From Elusimicrobia bacterium GWD2_63_28 (GTDB taxonomy: Bacteria; Elusimicrobiota; Elusimicrobia; Elusimicrobiales; UBA9959), in the NCBI GenBank assembly GCA_001799895.1, contig MGUI01000010.1, forward strand, positions 1-64,000: a stretch of DNA of 64,000 nucleotides, read 5' to 3'. Positions within the stretch are counted from its first letter, which is position 1. Each line of letters begins with the position of its first letter. This document shows positions 30,201 to 45,200 of this stretch, in pieces. The notes beneath the pieces were generated by a model, which saw nothing but the letters and a program-made list of their open reading frames with translations, had not been told where the DNA came from and ran no database searches. A program made the translations under genes and the position numbers.

Positions 30201-33200
30201 CTTCACGGGCAATGACCCGTCATGGTACGAGGCGAACCTGGCGACTACCGGCGCGAATACTGGCAAGTTCGTTTACGCGCTGCCGAGCGCCCTGCAGGAT
30301 TACCTGGCGGACCCGGCCAACCAGAATTCTTATTACCGCATCGTGCCCTGGTCCTACGACCTGGCGCTCAACCCGGAATACGGTCCCGGCGGCGCGCAGC
30401 CCCAGAACTCGGACGTCCCCGCGGGGATAGGCGTCACGTTTATCTACGACAACGAGAAGCCGGTCAGCCGTCTCCTGGTCCCTAACCAGGACATCGCGCT
30501 GGCCCCTTATAAAACCCTGCCTGTCATACAGGGCACCTCGAAAGACAACGTGAGCATCGCCAATACCCGGATAACGGTGTTCATGACCTCGCTGAACAAG
30601 TATTACGACCCGTCGCTTAACCCGCCCTGGTCGGCGAACGGCGCTTCTGAAAACGCGGCCCCCTGGCTGCCGGTGACGGAGACCATACATACAACCTCCT
30701 CCACCTGGTCCTATGCCATACAGGATTCCACCTGGACCAGCGGCGCCTCCTACCGCGTGCGCGCGCGCGCCTCGGACATAACCGGCAATTTGGACACGGT
30801 CTACACTACCGCCACCTTCCGCTTCGACAACCAGGCCCCGATCTCCACCGTGACCGTGCCGGCGGACGGCGCCCACCTGAACACGCAGCCCGGCCTGCTG
30901 CGCGGCACCAGTTTTGACCCCGGCTCGTCGGGAATCTTGTCTATAGCTCTTTACGTGATGCGCGATTCCGAAAGCGTCGACAGGTATTGGAACGGTATCG
31001 ACGGCTGGAGCTCTACCCCGCAGATGCTTAGCGCCGACTCCCCGTACGACAACTGGACCTGGACGATAGACCCGGCCATGTTCGCCGGCAACGACGGCAG
31101 GCGCTTTACCGTGTTTTCCAACGCCGGCGACGCTGCCGTGAATTCCGAAGGTTACGGGGTGAAGGCTTCCTTCGTATACGATATTACCCCTCCGACGGCC
31201 ACTATCGCCTACCCGTACAACAACGGCTACATCAGCCAGACAGGCAAAATAACCGGCGGTTCCTACGACGCTCCCAACGGCGTCGTCCAGGACCTGAAGG
31301 TGCGCATAAAGCAGACCACCGGCCCCGAGACCGGCAAATACTGGAGCGTGGCGGGCTCGTCCTGGGCCGTCGGGGCGATAGAGAACAGCGTTCGCACTTA
31401 CGGCACGCTGAGCCCCGCCGCCACCTGGTGGCAGCTCAATACTGCGCCCTGGCTTAGCGGCGAGATCTACGAGGTGAACGCCTGGGCCGTGGACAAGGCC
31501 GGGAATAACCAGCTGGTCTACTCTACGGCCAGCGCCGTCAAGGCCGACTTCACCAGCCCCGTCTCCACCGTCACCTACCCGGCGCACGGCACCGAGGTGT
31601 ATGCCGAACTTCCCGTTATCAGGGGCTCCGCCTCCGACTTCTCTCCCGGTGAACTGGACAAGGTGCAGCTCTCGTATTACAGGGTTGATACCGCCAAGTA
31701 CTGGAACAGGGCCACCGGGGCCTGGGATTCGGCGGGCGAGCTCTTCTACGACGCAGCCATCAACGGCGAGGCCTGGCAGGCCACCGGGGCCTCTACGCCC
31801 ACCTGGTACACGGTGCTGGCCGGCGTGGAGTACCAGATCTTCGCCAAGGCCATAGACAAGGCCGCCAACGAGGTGCCCAAGCCCGCGCAGCCCCTGGCTA
31901 ATACGCCTTTCATCCAGTTCAAACTGTACCCGCCGCCGCCTGCCTCCTATATCTCCACGCCGCCGGACAACCTGCCGCATTACAAGAGCGACCCTTCGCC
32001 CTCCATAATCGGCACCGCGGTTTACGCCACCACGGTGGCGCTGCGCATAGTTGATTACGGCGCGGACCTGGCCGAGGGCGCCGGCAGCGACTGGGTCTGG
32101 AACGGGACCAGCTGGGTCTCTACCGAGACCTTTACCGGTTACGCCGGGGTCGACACCTTCACGGCGCCGAACTGGTCCTGGACCATACCTACGGCCTCCT
32201 GGAACTCCAACCGCCGCTACCGCGTGATCTCCAGGGCCCTGCACGAAGGGTATGCGGTCTATGAAGCCCCTGGCGCCGGCCGGGAGTTCATTATCGACCC
32301 GACCAACCCGACGGCCGGCGTGACGCTGCCCGATAGGACCTTCCTGCGCTCGCTGACCGCGCTGTCCGGCACCGTGGCCGATACCGCTCCCGGCACCGTG
32401 GCCTCCGCCTTCTTCAGGGTGAAGCGCAAGACGGCCGAAGAATACTGGAACTGGCAGGCCTCCACTTTCACGGCCATCGCCGATCCGTATACCCGGCTCT
32501 CCGCCAGTCTTGGCGGCGGGGTGGCCTCCTACACCACCTCCTATTTCCAGGCAGGCCTGGCTTTCGAGCCCGATTACTCCTACATCGCGGAGCTGACGGC
32601 GACGGACAGGGCGGGCAACAGCGGCACCCCTGTTACCTTCGAGTTCAAGATCGACGTCTCCTCGCCCACGGCGCGCCTGGCGGTGCCCTACGACGCCAAT
32701 GACAGCGGCGTGCGCCTGGTGCCGGCCATCTCCGGTACCTCCTCGGACAACTTCAGCAGCTCAGGGGTCTACATCGCCATGCAGCGCCTGGACACCTCGC
32801 CGAAGTGGTACGACGGCGCCGGCTTCCTCACCGGCGGCGCCGACCCGGTCTGGCTGGCCCTGCGGGACAATACCAGCGGCTACCTGTCTCCGGACGCCAC
32901 CAGCTGGATGTACAACCCCGCCAGCTTCGACAACCGCTTCACGGCGGCGCCGGCCGGCAGCCCCGCCATGCGCTACCTGCTGCTGGCCAAGGGCCTGGAC
33001 GTGGCCGGCAACGAGCAGGATTATTTCGAGATCGGCGTGTCCTCGCGCGTGATAAAGATCGACAAGGCCCCGCCGACTTCCGCCTTTACCCTGCCGGCCG
33101 ACGACCTGGACGGCGTGAATGGCCGCTACAATCCCGCCAACCTGGGGCAGGAAACCAGCGCCACCCGCCTTTACGGCTCGGCCCAGGACAGCTATCACAG

Positions 33201-36200
33201 CGAGGGCAACTCCGGGGTCAGCGCCGCGAAGATCCGGCTTTCTTACCTGCAGGGCACGGTGACCTGGTACTGGGACCCCCCGGCTTTCAACTCCGCCACC
33301 ACGGCCGAGAACGCCTGGCAGACCGCCGCAGTTTCCTACGTCGGGCCCGGCTGGAGCTGGGAATACCAGGCCGACGTGACCTGGGACGCCGTTGACCGGG
33401 AGTACAAGGCCGAGATCAAGAGCATGGACGACGCCCGCCCGGCGGACGGCGCCGGCGACGGCAACTGGGAGAACCCGCAGTCCCGCGGCACCAATGTCCG
33501 GTATTTCTACATAGACGGCACGCCTCCCGACGTGCTTATAACCACGCCTACGGCCGACGCCGTGCGCGCGCTGCCCGGCATCGGCGGCACGGCGAACGGC
33601 GAGATTTCTGGCTTCCGCAGAGCGGAGATAAAGATCTCCACCGGCGCCACCGGCGAAGAGCGCTACTGGACCGGTTCCGCCTGGCAGACGGGCGAATACT
33701 GGATAAACGCCGGCAAGCTGGGCTCTACTTCCTGGTATTACACCGTGCCCGCCTCCATGCTGCGCGACGACACGGTTTACACCGCTGTGGCGAGGGCGCT
33801 GGATTACGCCGGCAACTATTCTTCCCTGTACTCGACCTATACTGTCACGTATGACATAACGGGGCCGCAGGCTTCTTTGGATTATCCGGACGACGGCATC
33901 ACGTACTCGAGCGTCCTGCTCTCCACCCCGCTGGCCGGCACGGGCGCCAATACGCAGACCGCGGCCTTCAGCGGGCCCAGCACGGCCGCCGTGGCCATAA
34001 CGGACCTGGAGAACTCCCAGTGCTTCGACGGGGCTGGGTTCTCGGCCTGCGCCGCCTCCGTATGGCTGCCGGCCCAGGGCGTACCGCAGAACTGGTCCTA
34101 TAACGACGCCGACCTGGCTTTCGTGAGCGACCACCGCTACAAATACGAGGCCAGGACCGCCGACCTGGCCGGCAACAATTCCTCCGTCGCCAGCGTCCTT
34201 ACCTACTTCGACCTGGAGAGGCCCACGTCCACCGTCCTCTCGCCTTCGGCCGAGTTCGTGAACGTCATTCAATCCGTGTCCGGCCAGGCGAACGATGAGC
34301 GGTTCGCGCCGCGGGTCTACGAGGCCGGGCTCGGGACCTATACCGTCAAGACGGCCATACGCCTGCTGGGCGGCAACTGGTGGGGCGGGTCCGCTTTCAA
34401 CCAGCCCGAACCTTCCTGGTTCGAGGTCTATGCCGATACCTCGCCCTACAGCACCGGCAAGTCGACAGTGGCCTGGACCTACACCTTGCCCGCCAATTTG
34501 CAGGCCGCCATGGCCACCAACAAGCGCCAGGATTACCGCTTCGTGACCTACGCCTACGACCGCGCCCTCAACAAGGAGTTCGGCCCGGTGTCCGGCGATC
34601 CGCTGGCCGCGGACATCCCGGCGCAGGCCGGCCGGGTGGTGCAGTTCGACAACGAGGTGCCCGTGGCGGTAACGACCTCCCCGGTCAACATGGCCTACAA
34701 GAGCAGCGTCCCCGTGCTCTACGGCGTGGTGACGGATACCGGCGTTATCGTGGGCGTACATGTGCTGGTGAAAGCCCGCGGCAGTTTCAACGCCACCTGG
34801 AACTGGATCTCCGGGGCCTGGGACGACAGCTCTTCCAGCTACCTGAACTGGAGCACCGCGACTTACGCCAATGGCGCCTGGTCGCTGTCCATGCCCCCGC
34901 TGAGCTCCGTGGACAGCCATAAGATCTCCGTCTGGACCCGCGCCTGGGACAAGGCAGGCAACTGGCAGCCCACGCCCACCAACGGGCAGATCGACGCCAA
35001 CCTGAACGCCGATAATTCCGCCGCTTATTACTTCACTTACGACAATACGATCCCGTACACCGGCGTTACGGCCCCTGACGCCTACGCCATCAAGACCGGG
35101 ACGGGGCTGATAGCCGGCACCGCTTCGGACACCGGCATTGAGGCGTCCGGGATCAGCGAGGTGCGCCTGAGGCTGCGGCGCTCGGACGACAAGTACTGGA
35201 GCTTTATCAGCAACAACTGGACCGCCGCACTGTCCGAAACGTTCGGCGTGAGCGGCACTAATAACTGGAGCAAGGGGATCGACGCGGCCTCCCAGGACGA
35301 CGGCTACAGGTTCAACGTTTATTACTACGCCGCCGACCAGGCGCAGAACAACGCCTACGGGACTTCCTTCTCGACGTTCACCTACCTGGTAGACAAGACC
35401 TTGCCGGCTTCCAAGGTGGCCTCCCCGGCGCATAACAGCTTTATCTCGCAGGCCGTCTCGGTGATCAGCGGCACCGCCGACGACTCGGTGGAGAACCTCC
35501 AGGGCTGGTCCGGGGACCGCGGGTATGAATCCGGCATACAGCCGGCCGGCGTGCAGGTTTCCCTGCAGCGCCTCAGCGACGACAAGTGGTGGGACGGCAG
35601 CGGTTTCACGCTGGGGACCCGCCGCTGGCATGACACTACCTTCACCGGCACTTCTTCCGGCACCTGGACCTACAACATAACGGGGGCACTGGAGAACAAC
35701 ACCACCTACTACGCCATCAGCAGGGCCACGGACGTAGTGGGCAACATGCAGGTGACCTACACCACCAACTACTTTACCGGCGACACCACGGTCCCCGACT
35801 CCCGCGCCACTTACCCCGAGGTGCAGGTGGCCTCGGTGAGCGTGATCCGGGGCTGGGCCCAGGACATTTTGCCCGGCGAACTGCGGCCCTCGGACGTGGT
35901 CTGGCTCGCGCTGAAGCGCACCGCGCCCACCGAGGCCTGCTACCGGATGGCGACCAACGCCTGGGAGGCCTGCCCCACCGGCAGCCTGCCCAACGGCTTC
36001 CCCGGCGACCGGATCTGGTTCGCCACCGGCACCATCACTGACGTCCGCGGCCAGCCGGGCTACTGGACCTGGAACGTGGATACCATTAACCCGCCCATCA
36101 ACTGGGAGAACGGCGCCACCTACCACGTGCAGACCCTGGCGGTGGATAAAGCCGGCAATACCCGGATCTACCCCGGCCCGGCCAGCCCCGACATCACTTT

Positions 36201-39200
36201 CACGCTGGTCACCCCCGCCGCCGATACGACCATCACCACGCCGCCGCTGCCGGAGTGGAGCAACTTCAAGACCAGCGCGCTCAACAATGTCTCCGGCAAC
36301 AGCAGCAACCTGCGCACCGCCCAGAGCATAGAGCTGCGCCTGTACCGCCACACCCCGGTGCCGGCGATGTGGGCGCAGGACCTGGCGAACAGGGGCTGGA
36401 AGGTGGGGGTGGACACTTTCACCTATATACACCTGCCGGCCGGCACCGCCTGGAACCTGGGCATTTCCGGCACCGAAGCCTTTACCGTGGACAATACCAG
36501 CTATACCTACTCCACCATAGGCTATAACGCCGCCAACGAGCCCGAGAGCCCCACTTACAGGAACTTCATCCTGGACAATACCAGGCCGCAGGCCGTCATG
36601 CTCACCCCGGACAGCGCGTACGTTAACGCCATGCCGGTCATCAGCGGCACGGCCGCCGACCCGGGTCGCTCGGGCCTGCCCGCTTTGTACCAGGAAGGCA
36701 TGAGCCGCGTCGCGCTGACCATAAAAGACGAGTCCCAGGGCCTGTACTGGAACGGCCTTACCTTCGATTCGGGCGCGCTTTCTTCCGCCACCATAGTGGC
36801 CGCCGGCGCCGTGAACTGGAGCACCGCCACGGCCGTGACTCCCGCCCTGCGCGACGGCCGCCTCTACACCATCTGGCCCGTGCCCGAGGACCTGGCCGGC
36901 AACGCCGCTACCGTGGCCGAATCCCCGGCCTACACGCTGCTTTACGACACCTCGACCCCCAACTCCAGGATCAACAGCCCCGCGCCTTATTCCGTGCTGC
37001 GCTCCCTTACTGAGATCAGCGGTACGGCGGCCGACCCGGCCGGCGTCTACGGCGGCGGCAAGTCGGACCTGCAGCGCGTCGAGGTGCAGATCGTGGACGA
37101 GTCCCAGCCGGCCTATTGGCACGGCGGCTCCGACAGCTTTGTGGACATCTCCAGCTTCAACGCCGCCGCCGGCACCGCCAACTGGAGCTACTTCAAGGCC
37201 ACGCTGCCCGGGGCCCTGCAGACCGGCGGCTATTACATCATGCAGTCGCGCGCGGTGGACCAGGCCGGCAATTACCAGCCCGGCTTCACCCCCGGGATCT
37301 CCTCCACCACCTTTATCTGGGACACCACGCTGCCGCAGAGCTTCATGGCGCTGCCGGCCGACGGCGGGAACTACAAACCGTCGGTGCTGGCTTCCGGCAA
37401 CGAGATAAACGGCACGGCTTCCGACGCCGCGCTGCCCTTCGTCGGCATGCAGCTCAGCACCACGCAGATAAACCTGTCCTACCTGGACGGCAACACTACC
37501 TATTACTGGGGCGGCGCGGCCTTTGTGGCCGCGGCCGCGCAGGAAGAGGTGCTGCAGGACGGCTCCTGGAAGGACAGCAGCAGCAGCGACACCTGGAAAT
37601 ACACCGCGCTGAGCGCCGGCAGCTGGGTTTCGGATAAACCTTATACCCTGCGCGTGCGCGCCTTCGACAAGGCCCTGCCGTACGGGGCGGGAAACCACGG
37701 CGGCAACGAGCAGGACCCGTGGACGGTGGTCCGCTTCAACGCCGATGGAACGGCGCCGGTCTCGCGCGTGGCCGTGCCCGTGAACAACAGCTTCCTGCCG
37801 GGCAGCCTGGCGGCCATCTCCGGCACCAGCTACGCCGGCATTTCCGGGCTGTCCAACCTGAAGCTGAAGATCCATTACCGCTACGTGCCCACTAACGAGG
37901 ACTGGTACTGGACCGGCGCGGTCTGGAGCTCGCCCACCGTGGTGGAGCTGCCGATAACGACCTTTGAAGTTTCAGCCGGCACCATAGCCTGGAGCTGCCC
38001 GGGCGCCTACCTGCCCGTGCAGATCTCCACCAATAGCCAGGCGTATGATATTTCCGTGGCCGGCCTGGACCTGGCCGGCAACCAGGAAACCTACGCCGCC
38101 GTGAACGTGACTTCCGACTTCTATTACCCGACGATCACGATCTCCACTCCGATGCCTACGGCGGACGCCTTCTACGGCGCCGCGAGGCTCGCCGGCGAGC
38201 CGCTGCGGGGCAACTCGGCCGACACCCCCGCCGGCATAACCCCGCCGATAGTCGCCCAGGTCACCGGCCTCTCCGAAGCCGGCGGCACAAAGCCCAAGTG
38301 GAACGGATCTAACTGGTCGGTGGTCGCTTCCAGCTGGCTGATAGTTGACGGGGTGGATTCCTGGACCCACGCCGCGCCGGCCTGGCCGCAGAACAAGCGC
38401 TTCAGGGTGGAGCTGACGGCCACGGACCGGGCCGGGAACGCGTCGCCCGCGGCCGCCTCTCTGCGCGAGTTCATCTACGACGTGAATAAGCCGTCTTCCA
38501 CCATTACCATGCCGTCGGCCGCCTTCCATAACGGGGCGCAGGCGGCGGCCTTTACCGGCGGGGCTTCCGACTGGGTGGTTTACCCCGCGACGGAAGCCAT
38601 GAGCGGCCTCGCGCCCGCGGGCGTAGAGGTGCAGATCGTCCACGTGCTCAGCGGCGACACCTACGACGGGGATTCTTTCGCGGCCGGGGACAACTGGCGG
38701 CCCGCCGCGGTCACTCCCGTGGCGCCGGTGTTCGACTCGGCTATCGGCGTGAACATAAACCCCTCCGCCGGCTGGTCCTATCCTGGCGGCGGCGACACCT
38801 GGCCGCCGCCGGTGGCGCTGACAGAGGGCGCCACCTATACCGTCCGGTCGCAGGCCATAGACCGCGCCCGCAACGTAGAGGCTTACCAGGAGCGGTCCTT
38901 CTGTTACGATACCTCCGCCCCGACGGCTACGATCACCCTGCCCGGCAATTTCGCCTATACCGCGCTGCCGACCATCTCCGGCACCGTACTGGAGCAGTAC
39001 AGCGATTACGACGCCGCCGCCGGCGTGCAGCTGGCGATACAGCGCGTAGACAACTATTACTGGAACGGGAGCGCCTGGGACGCGCCGGCGGCCTGGAACG
39101 CCGGCATCCATTGGCAGTTGGCTTCCGCGGCAGGCGGCGACTGGAGCCTGACGAACGCGGCCCTTGATACCTATTTCAAGAGCCTCAAGCCGGCCGGCGC

Positions 39201-42200
39201 CGCTTACCAGTTCCGGCTCTATATCCGCGCCAAGGACAGGGCCGGCAACCAGTCGCGGCAGGGCACGGCCGCCCCCGCCAGCCCCGACGTCACTTTTATC
39301 CTGGACCCGGTGCTGCCCACCTCCAAGGTCACCTTCCCGTCTTCCGGCGCCTACCTGAACGCCCCCGTGACCTACCTGGAAGGCACCGCTTCCGACGCCG
39401 GCACGAGCGGCACGCCCTCCGGGCTCAATAACGTGCGCGTGCGCTTCTCGCGCCTCAACTCGCTGGGCGAACGCTCTTTCTTCAGCGTGCTGGGCAGCAA
39501 CTGGACCGGCACCGAGCAGGACGACTGGTACTTCGACCCGGCCGCCGGTCTCTCACCCTGGACCTACCCCCTGGCCGCCGGCATGTTCACGGACGGCAAC
39601 GACGCCGACGGCTACCGCTTCGAGATACAGGCCAGGGCCCAGGATAATACCAGGCCGGTGAACGGCGGCCCCAACACCGAGGTGCTCTACGCCACCTCCA
39701 CCTTCCTGGTGGATTTCAGCACGCCCACCGCCTACATACAGCCGCCGGGCTATTATCTGACTTACCTGCGCGGCCTCTCCTCCCTCGGCGGTACCGCCGA
39801 GGATAGTTCCAGGGTCGGGGGCGGCGGCCTGCCGTCGGGCCTGAAGACCATCTGGCTCGAGATCGCGGATACGAACAGGAACCCGCAGCAGTATTGGAAC
39901 TTTAACTCCGTGCCTCCCGCCTGGCAGACGGCCTACAGCTCCGGCGCCATAACGGCCGCCGGAGGCTGGAGCGTGGCGGCTTCCTCCCTGCCCAACAACG
40001 GTTCCGACGATAAATCCTGGTCGGTGGGCAGGTCGAGCGCCACTTTCGTCATAAAGCTGAAGGCCGCGGACCGGGCGGGCAACTTCACCAATTTCAGCCT
40101 GAACCAGTCTTCATTCACGCTGGACCTGATGCTCCCCGATTCCAGGATCTCCTCGCCGCCCACCGAGGACGGGCAGTACCTGGAGGTCAGCAGCATCACC
40201 GGCACCGCCGTGGACTTCACCGCCGGCATAGCTTCGGTGCAGCTGACCATACGGCAGGACGAGAGCGCCACGCAGGCCGGGGAGTGCACCGACCCGCTGC
40301 GCAACGGCTATTACTGGAACGGCTCCGCCTGGCAGCCCGGCGAGGCCTGGCTGTCCAACGTCAGCTATAACTCCGGGGACAATTCCTGGAGCTACGACGG
40401 CGCGGCAGGAGTGGTTTACAAGGCCTACTGCTACTTCATCGTCAAGTCCAGCGCCGCCGACAACGTGGGCAACGGCGAGGACACTTTCGGCTCGCGCCGC
40501 TTCAAGTTCATGCCGCCGCCTTCGGCCACCCGCGTCAACGTGCCTGAGCATGACAAGTACTACAAAGCCCTGACGCAGATCAGCGGCACGGCCAACGCCA
40601 ACACCAAACGCCTGGAGCTCGAGGTGCGGCGCCTGAGCGACAATTATTACTGGAACTTTAACCTGGGTACGCCCGCCTGGCAGCTGGACGCCTCCAGCTT
40701 CACGATCCCGGCCCCGGCCCCCGGCGCCGTCTGGTCGTGGACCAAGGATGCGGGGCTGCCGCCGCTGGTAAGCGGCTCTTCCTACACCTTCCGCACGGTC
40801 GGCGTCAGCTATTCGGACGTCTCCGAGGTAGGGGCGCCCACGAACCGGGCCTACTTCGACACCGCCAAACCTTCGGCGCTGGTGCAGGTGCCCGCTTCGC
40901 CTTATTATAACGCGCTGCCGAAGCTCGGCGGTACCGCGCAGGACCCGCCCGGCACCAAGCCGCCGGCCGCCGGCATAAACCGCGCCTGGGCCGAACTCTG
41001 CGCGCTCAACGGGCCCGAGACCGGCAAGTGCTGGGATAATACGGCTTCCACTTTCACGGCGGCGGCGCTGTGGGCGAAGGACAATAACCAGGCGGTTTAC
41101 CACCTGTCCGCCTCCTCCTGGACCTACACGGTGTCCTACCCGACGGCGGCCTACATAAACGGCGTGCAGTATCAGGTGCGCTCGCTGGCCAGGGACGACA
41201 CCTACAGCGACGGCACTTACGCCGGGACGCAGTCCGACTTCTCCGGCGCGAGCCTCTTCAATTATGACGTGACCGTGCCCACCGCCGTCGTCGCCTCCGT
41301 CTACGCGGGCCAGTCCCGCTCGGCCGTTTCCGTGGCCAGCGGCACGCTGAGCGAAGAGCTCGTCATCTACAACTACAACAACAGCCTGCCGCCCGGCGAG
41401 CAGATCTCGGGCGTCAAGGTGCGCATCCGCGACAATAAGCTGCCCGGCTACTGGGACGGCGCCACGTGGGCCGGCACGCAGGCTTCGTTCGTGCCCGCGT
41501 CCGTATACCAGTCCTCCTGGTCGCTGGCCGCTATGCCCAACTGGGCGGACGACGGCTCCTACACGCTGTGGGCCGAGGCCTCGGACAAGGCCGGCAACGT
41601 ACAGTCCAACTTCGCCGCCAACGGCTCTTCCGTCACCTTCACCACCGACGAAGCCGCCCCGCTGTCGGGCATAACCTCGGTGCAGGCCGGGGCCAGGCTG
41701 GCCTCCCTGACCTCGGTGTCGGGCACAGCCAACGACCCCAACTGGCAGACCAACTCGGGTATAGCGGCCAAGGAGAACGTGCAGGTGCAGGTCTCCTTCC
41801 TGCTCGGCACCGTCACCTACTACTTCGACAACGTCAACTCCTTCACCGAGACTAACGCCTGGGGCGCGGCCACCGGCTGGGTCCCCGAAGGGCCCTCCTC
41901 CGGCACCTGGACCTACACCCCGCCGAACCTCGGCACCTCCATGATCTCGGACAGGGATTACACGATAAAGGTACGGGCGCAGGACAACGCTATCCCGCTG
42001 GCCAACCCCGCCGACCTCAACGCCAACGCCGTCGCCGTGTACAACGTCGTGTTCGACACCACCCCGCCCACGATAGGGGTGGAAGCCCCGGCCGAGGGCG
42101 CCAGGCTTAAGACCATCCCGGCCGTCTCCGGCACGGCCAACGCGGACCTATCGGGGCTCCAGGACGTGCGTCTGAACGTCTATTCCTACACCGGCGGGAC

Positions 42201-45200
42201 CTGGCAGCCGGTCAGCGCCAACAACGCGGCCAACGTGATCTGGTCCAGCTCCTGGTCCTGGACCACGCTGGCGGGCCTTACCTCCAACACCACCTACCAG
42301 GTGGCGGCGCGGGCGCAGGACCGCTCCGGCAACTGGTCTGCGGTCAATTCCACCGTCACCTTCGTCTACGACGCTACCCCGCCGTCGGTGGCCGTCTCCC
42401 GGCCCGTGGGGGAGCGCTTCTACGGCGCCAACTCGGCCGAGGCCGAATACTACCTCAGCCTGATGGACGGCTCCGCCGCCGACCTGTTCGGCGTGGCGCG
42501 CGTAGAGGTGCGGCTCTACGACGTGTTTAGAAGTTCCTACTGGCATACCACCGGCTGGACCGTGGGCGTCAGCAGCTGGCATGCCGCCGGCGCGGACGCC
42601 TGGAGCTACCAGGCGCCGCCCCTGTTCGACGGCAACCGCTACCGCCTCGAGGCCCGCGCTTTCGACATAGCCGGCAACATGAGCCCCTACGCCACCTCGT
42701 ATTTCTACTTCGATTCGAGCAGGCCCTCCGTGGCGCTCCAGAGCCCCGGCACCGTGGGCTTCTATAATACGCTGGGCCAGGTCTCCGGCGAGGCTTCGGA
42801 CCCCGCCGCCGCCGGGCCGTTCAAGTCCGACATGCTGAAGGTGGAGACCGCCATACAGAAAGACCCGCCCATAGGCCTGTGGTGGACCGGCGCCTCCTTT
42901 ACCTCCAACGACAAGGTGTGGCTGCCCGATACCTCAAACCTCTGGCCCGCCTGGTCGCTGAGCGGCGCCTCTACCCCGACCTGGGTCACCAATACCGAAT
43001 ACCTCACCGAGGTGCGCGCGATGGACGTGGCGCGCAATACCTCCACCATAGCCGCGCAGGAGTTCGTGTTCGACACGCAGGTCCCCGCGGCCCTGGTAAC
43101 CTCTCCCACGGGCCTGCTGACCCACCTGGCCAGCCAGGTCTACATACAGGGCACCTCGGCCGACTCTAACGCTCTGGGCGAGGTCCGCGAGGCGCAGGTG
43201 CGCGTGAAGAACCTCGGCACCAGCCAGTACTGGAGCTGGGGCACGCAGAACTACACGGTGGCTTCTCCTGAAGTCGCCTGGTTCGTGGCGTCCACCACCG
43301 AAACGGTCCCTTACTCCAAGTGGTTCAGCACCGGCACGCCGCCGGGCGCCCCCACCGGCGTCAACCTGGTCAGCGGCAGTTCCTATGAAATAAACGCGCG
43401 CGCCCTGGACAAGGCCGGCAACTACAGCTCGCTTTATTCGACGCGGACCATAACCTACGACATACACAAGCCCACCGGGGCCGTCTCCGCGCTGGCCGGC
43501 GCGGCGCCCGCCGCCTTCCAGCGGCAGATAAGCCCGCTCTCCGGCGTGGGCGTAGATAACCCCGCCGCCGGGGCCGCCGGGCTGGCGCTGATAGACGCCG
43601 GCGGCGCGCAGCTGCGCATCCTGGAGCGGGAGACCGGCCTGTGGTGGGACAATACGGGCGGCAGCTTCAACATAGCCGACGGCAACGCGGCCTGGTTCTA
43701 CGTCAACGGCGGCACTTCGGAACTGTGGAACTACGCGCACGCCGCGCTCAACGGCGCGCTCTATACCGGCAGGAATTACCTGGCGCAGCACCGCGGCGCC
43801 GACAGGTCCTCGCCCGCCAACTCGGGCCCCTCCGCCGACGGCCTGAATTCCGACTTCGCGCCGGCCGTTTCCTCCGTCGCCTTTACCGCCGACAGGCTGG
43901 AGCCGGTCTCACGCGTGGTCTTCCCGCGCGACAACGCCCGCCTGGCCGCGCTCGTCACCGTCACCGGCACGGCGGCCGACGCGCTGAGCGGCATAGCCGC
44001 CATGGGCCAGGTGGCCGTCAGCGTGCAGGAAGTCGCGCCGCGCAGCGGCTGGTGGGACGGCGTGGCCGCCGGCACCTTCACGGCTGTCGCCGAGAACTTC
44101 TACCCGCTGTCCGCGGGCATCAACGGCACCTTCGCCGGGGGGAACTGGAGCTTCACCGCGCCCGCCTTCCAGGACGGCTCCTCCTACAGGATCCGCGTGC
44201 GGGCCACGGACAACGCCTCGCCCGGCGGCAACGTCGAGGCGGCCATCTCTTCCGTCACTTTCGTTTACGATACCACCGACCCGGAGGCCGCGATAACCTC
44301 CCCGATAGGCCTGCCGGACCTCAGGGCCAACCTGAAGGCCCTGGCCGCCGTTTCTGGCACCGCGTACGAACTGTTCGGGCTCAATTCCGCTTCCGTCTCG
44401 GTGCGCGAGGTGGCCAGCGGGCTTTATTACGATACGCAGTCCTCCACCTTCAATTCGCCCACGCAGAAGTGGATAACCGCCGCCGTCTCCGGCGAGGGCC
44501 CCAACTACACCTGGACCGCGGCCGCCCCGCCGCTGAGCGACAATAAGAACTACGACCTGCAGGTGATAGCCGACGACCTGGCGCTGAACCAGATGACGCC
44601 GCCCTCCGCCACCACGGTGCGCTACGACGTGACGCCGCCGCTCTCCGGCCCGGCCTCGCCTGCGGACGGCAGCTTCCTCAGGGAGCTGGTCCAGGTCACC
44701 GGCACCGCGCAGGAGCCGACCTCCAACCCTTCGGGCGTCTCCGCCTCGCAGATAAAGGTGCAGCGCGGCGACGGCCAGTACTGGACCGGCGCCACCTGGG
44801 GCGCGGAGACCTGGCTGACGGAGGAGGCGGGCTCCCCGTGGGTCAAGACCAGCCAGCTGCCGCCTTCCAGGAAATTCGCCGGCGGCCTCGAGGACGGCGT
44901 GCTGTATACCGTGATGACCCGCTCCTACGACGTGGCCGGCAATACGCAGAGCGTCATCCTGGCCGGCAACTCCTTCCGGTTCGACGTCTCGAGCCCGACC
45001 GCCCATATCTCCCTGCCGCTTAACAACTCCAGGCATATCACGCTGCCGCTCGTGTCCGGCACGGCCTCGGATTCTTTCAACGTGGACTATCCGCGGATCC
45101 GCGTCTACGACGCCCCGCTCGGCAAGTACTGGATGGAGGGCAGCGGTTCCTGCGGCGGCGTGGCCCTGCCCGGCTGGGTGGGCGCCGGCTGCGTGTCCTA

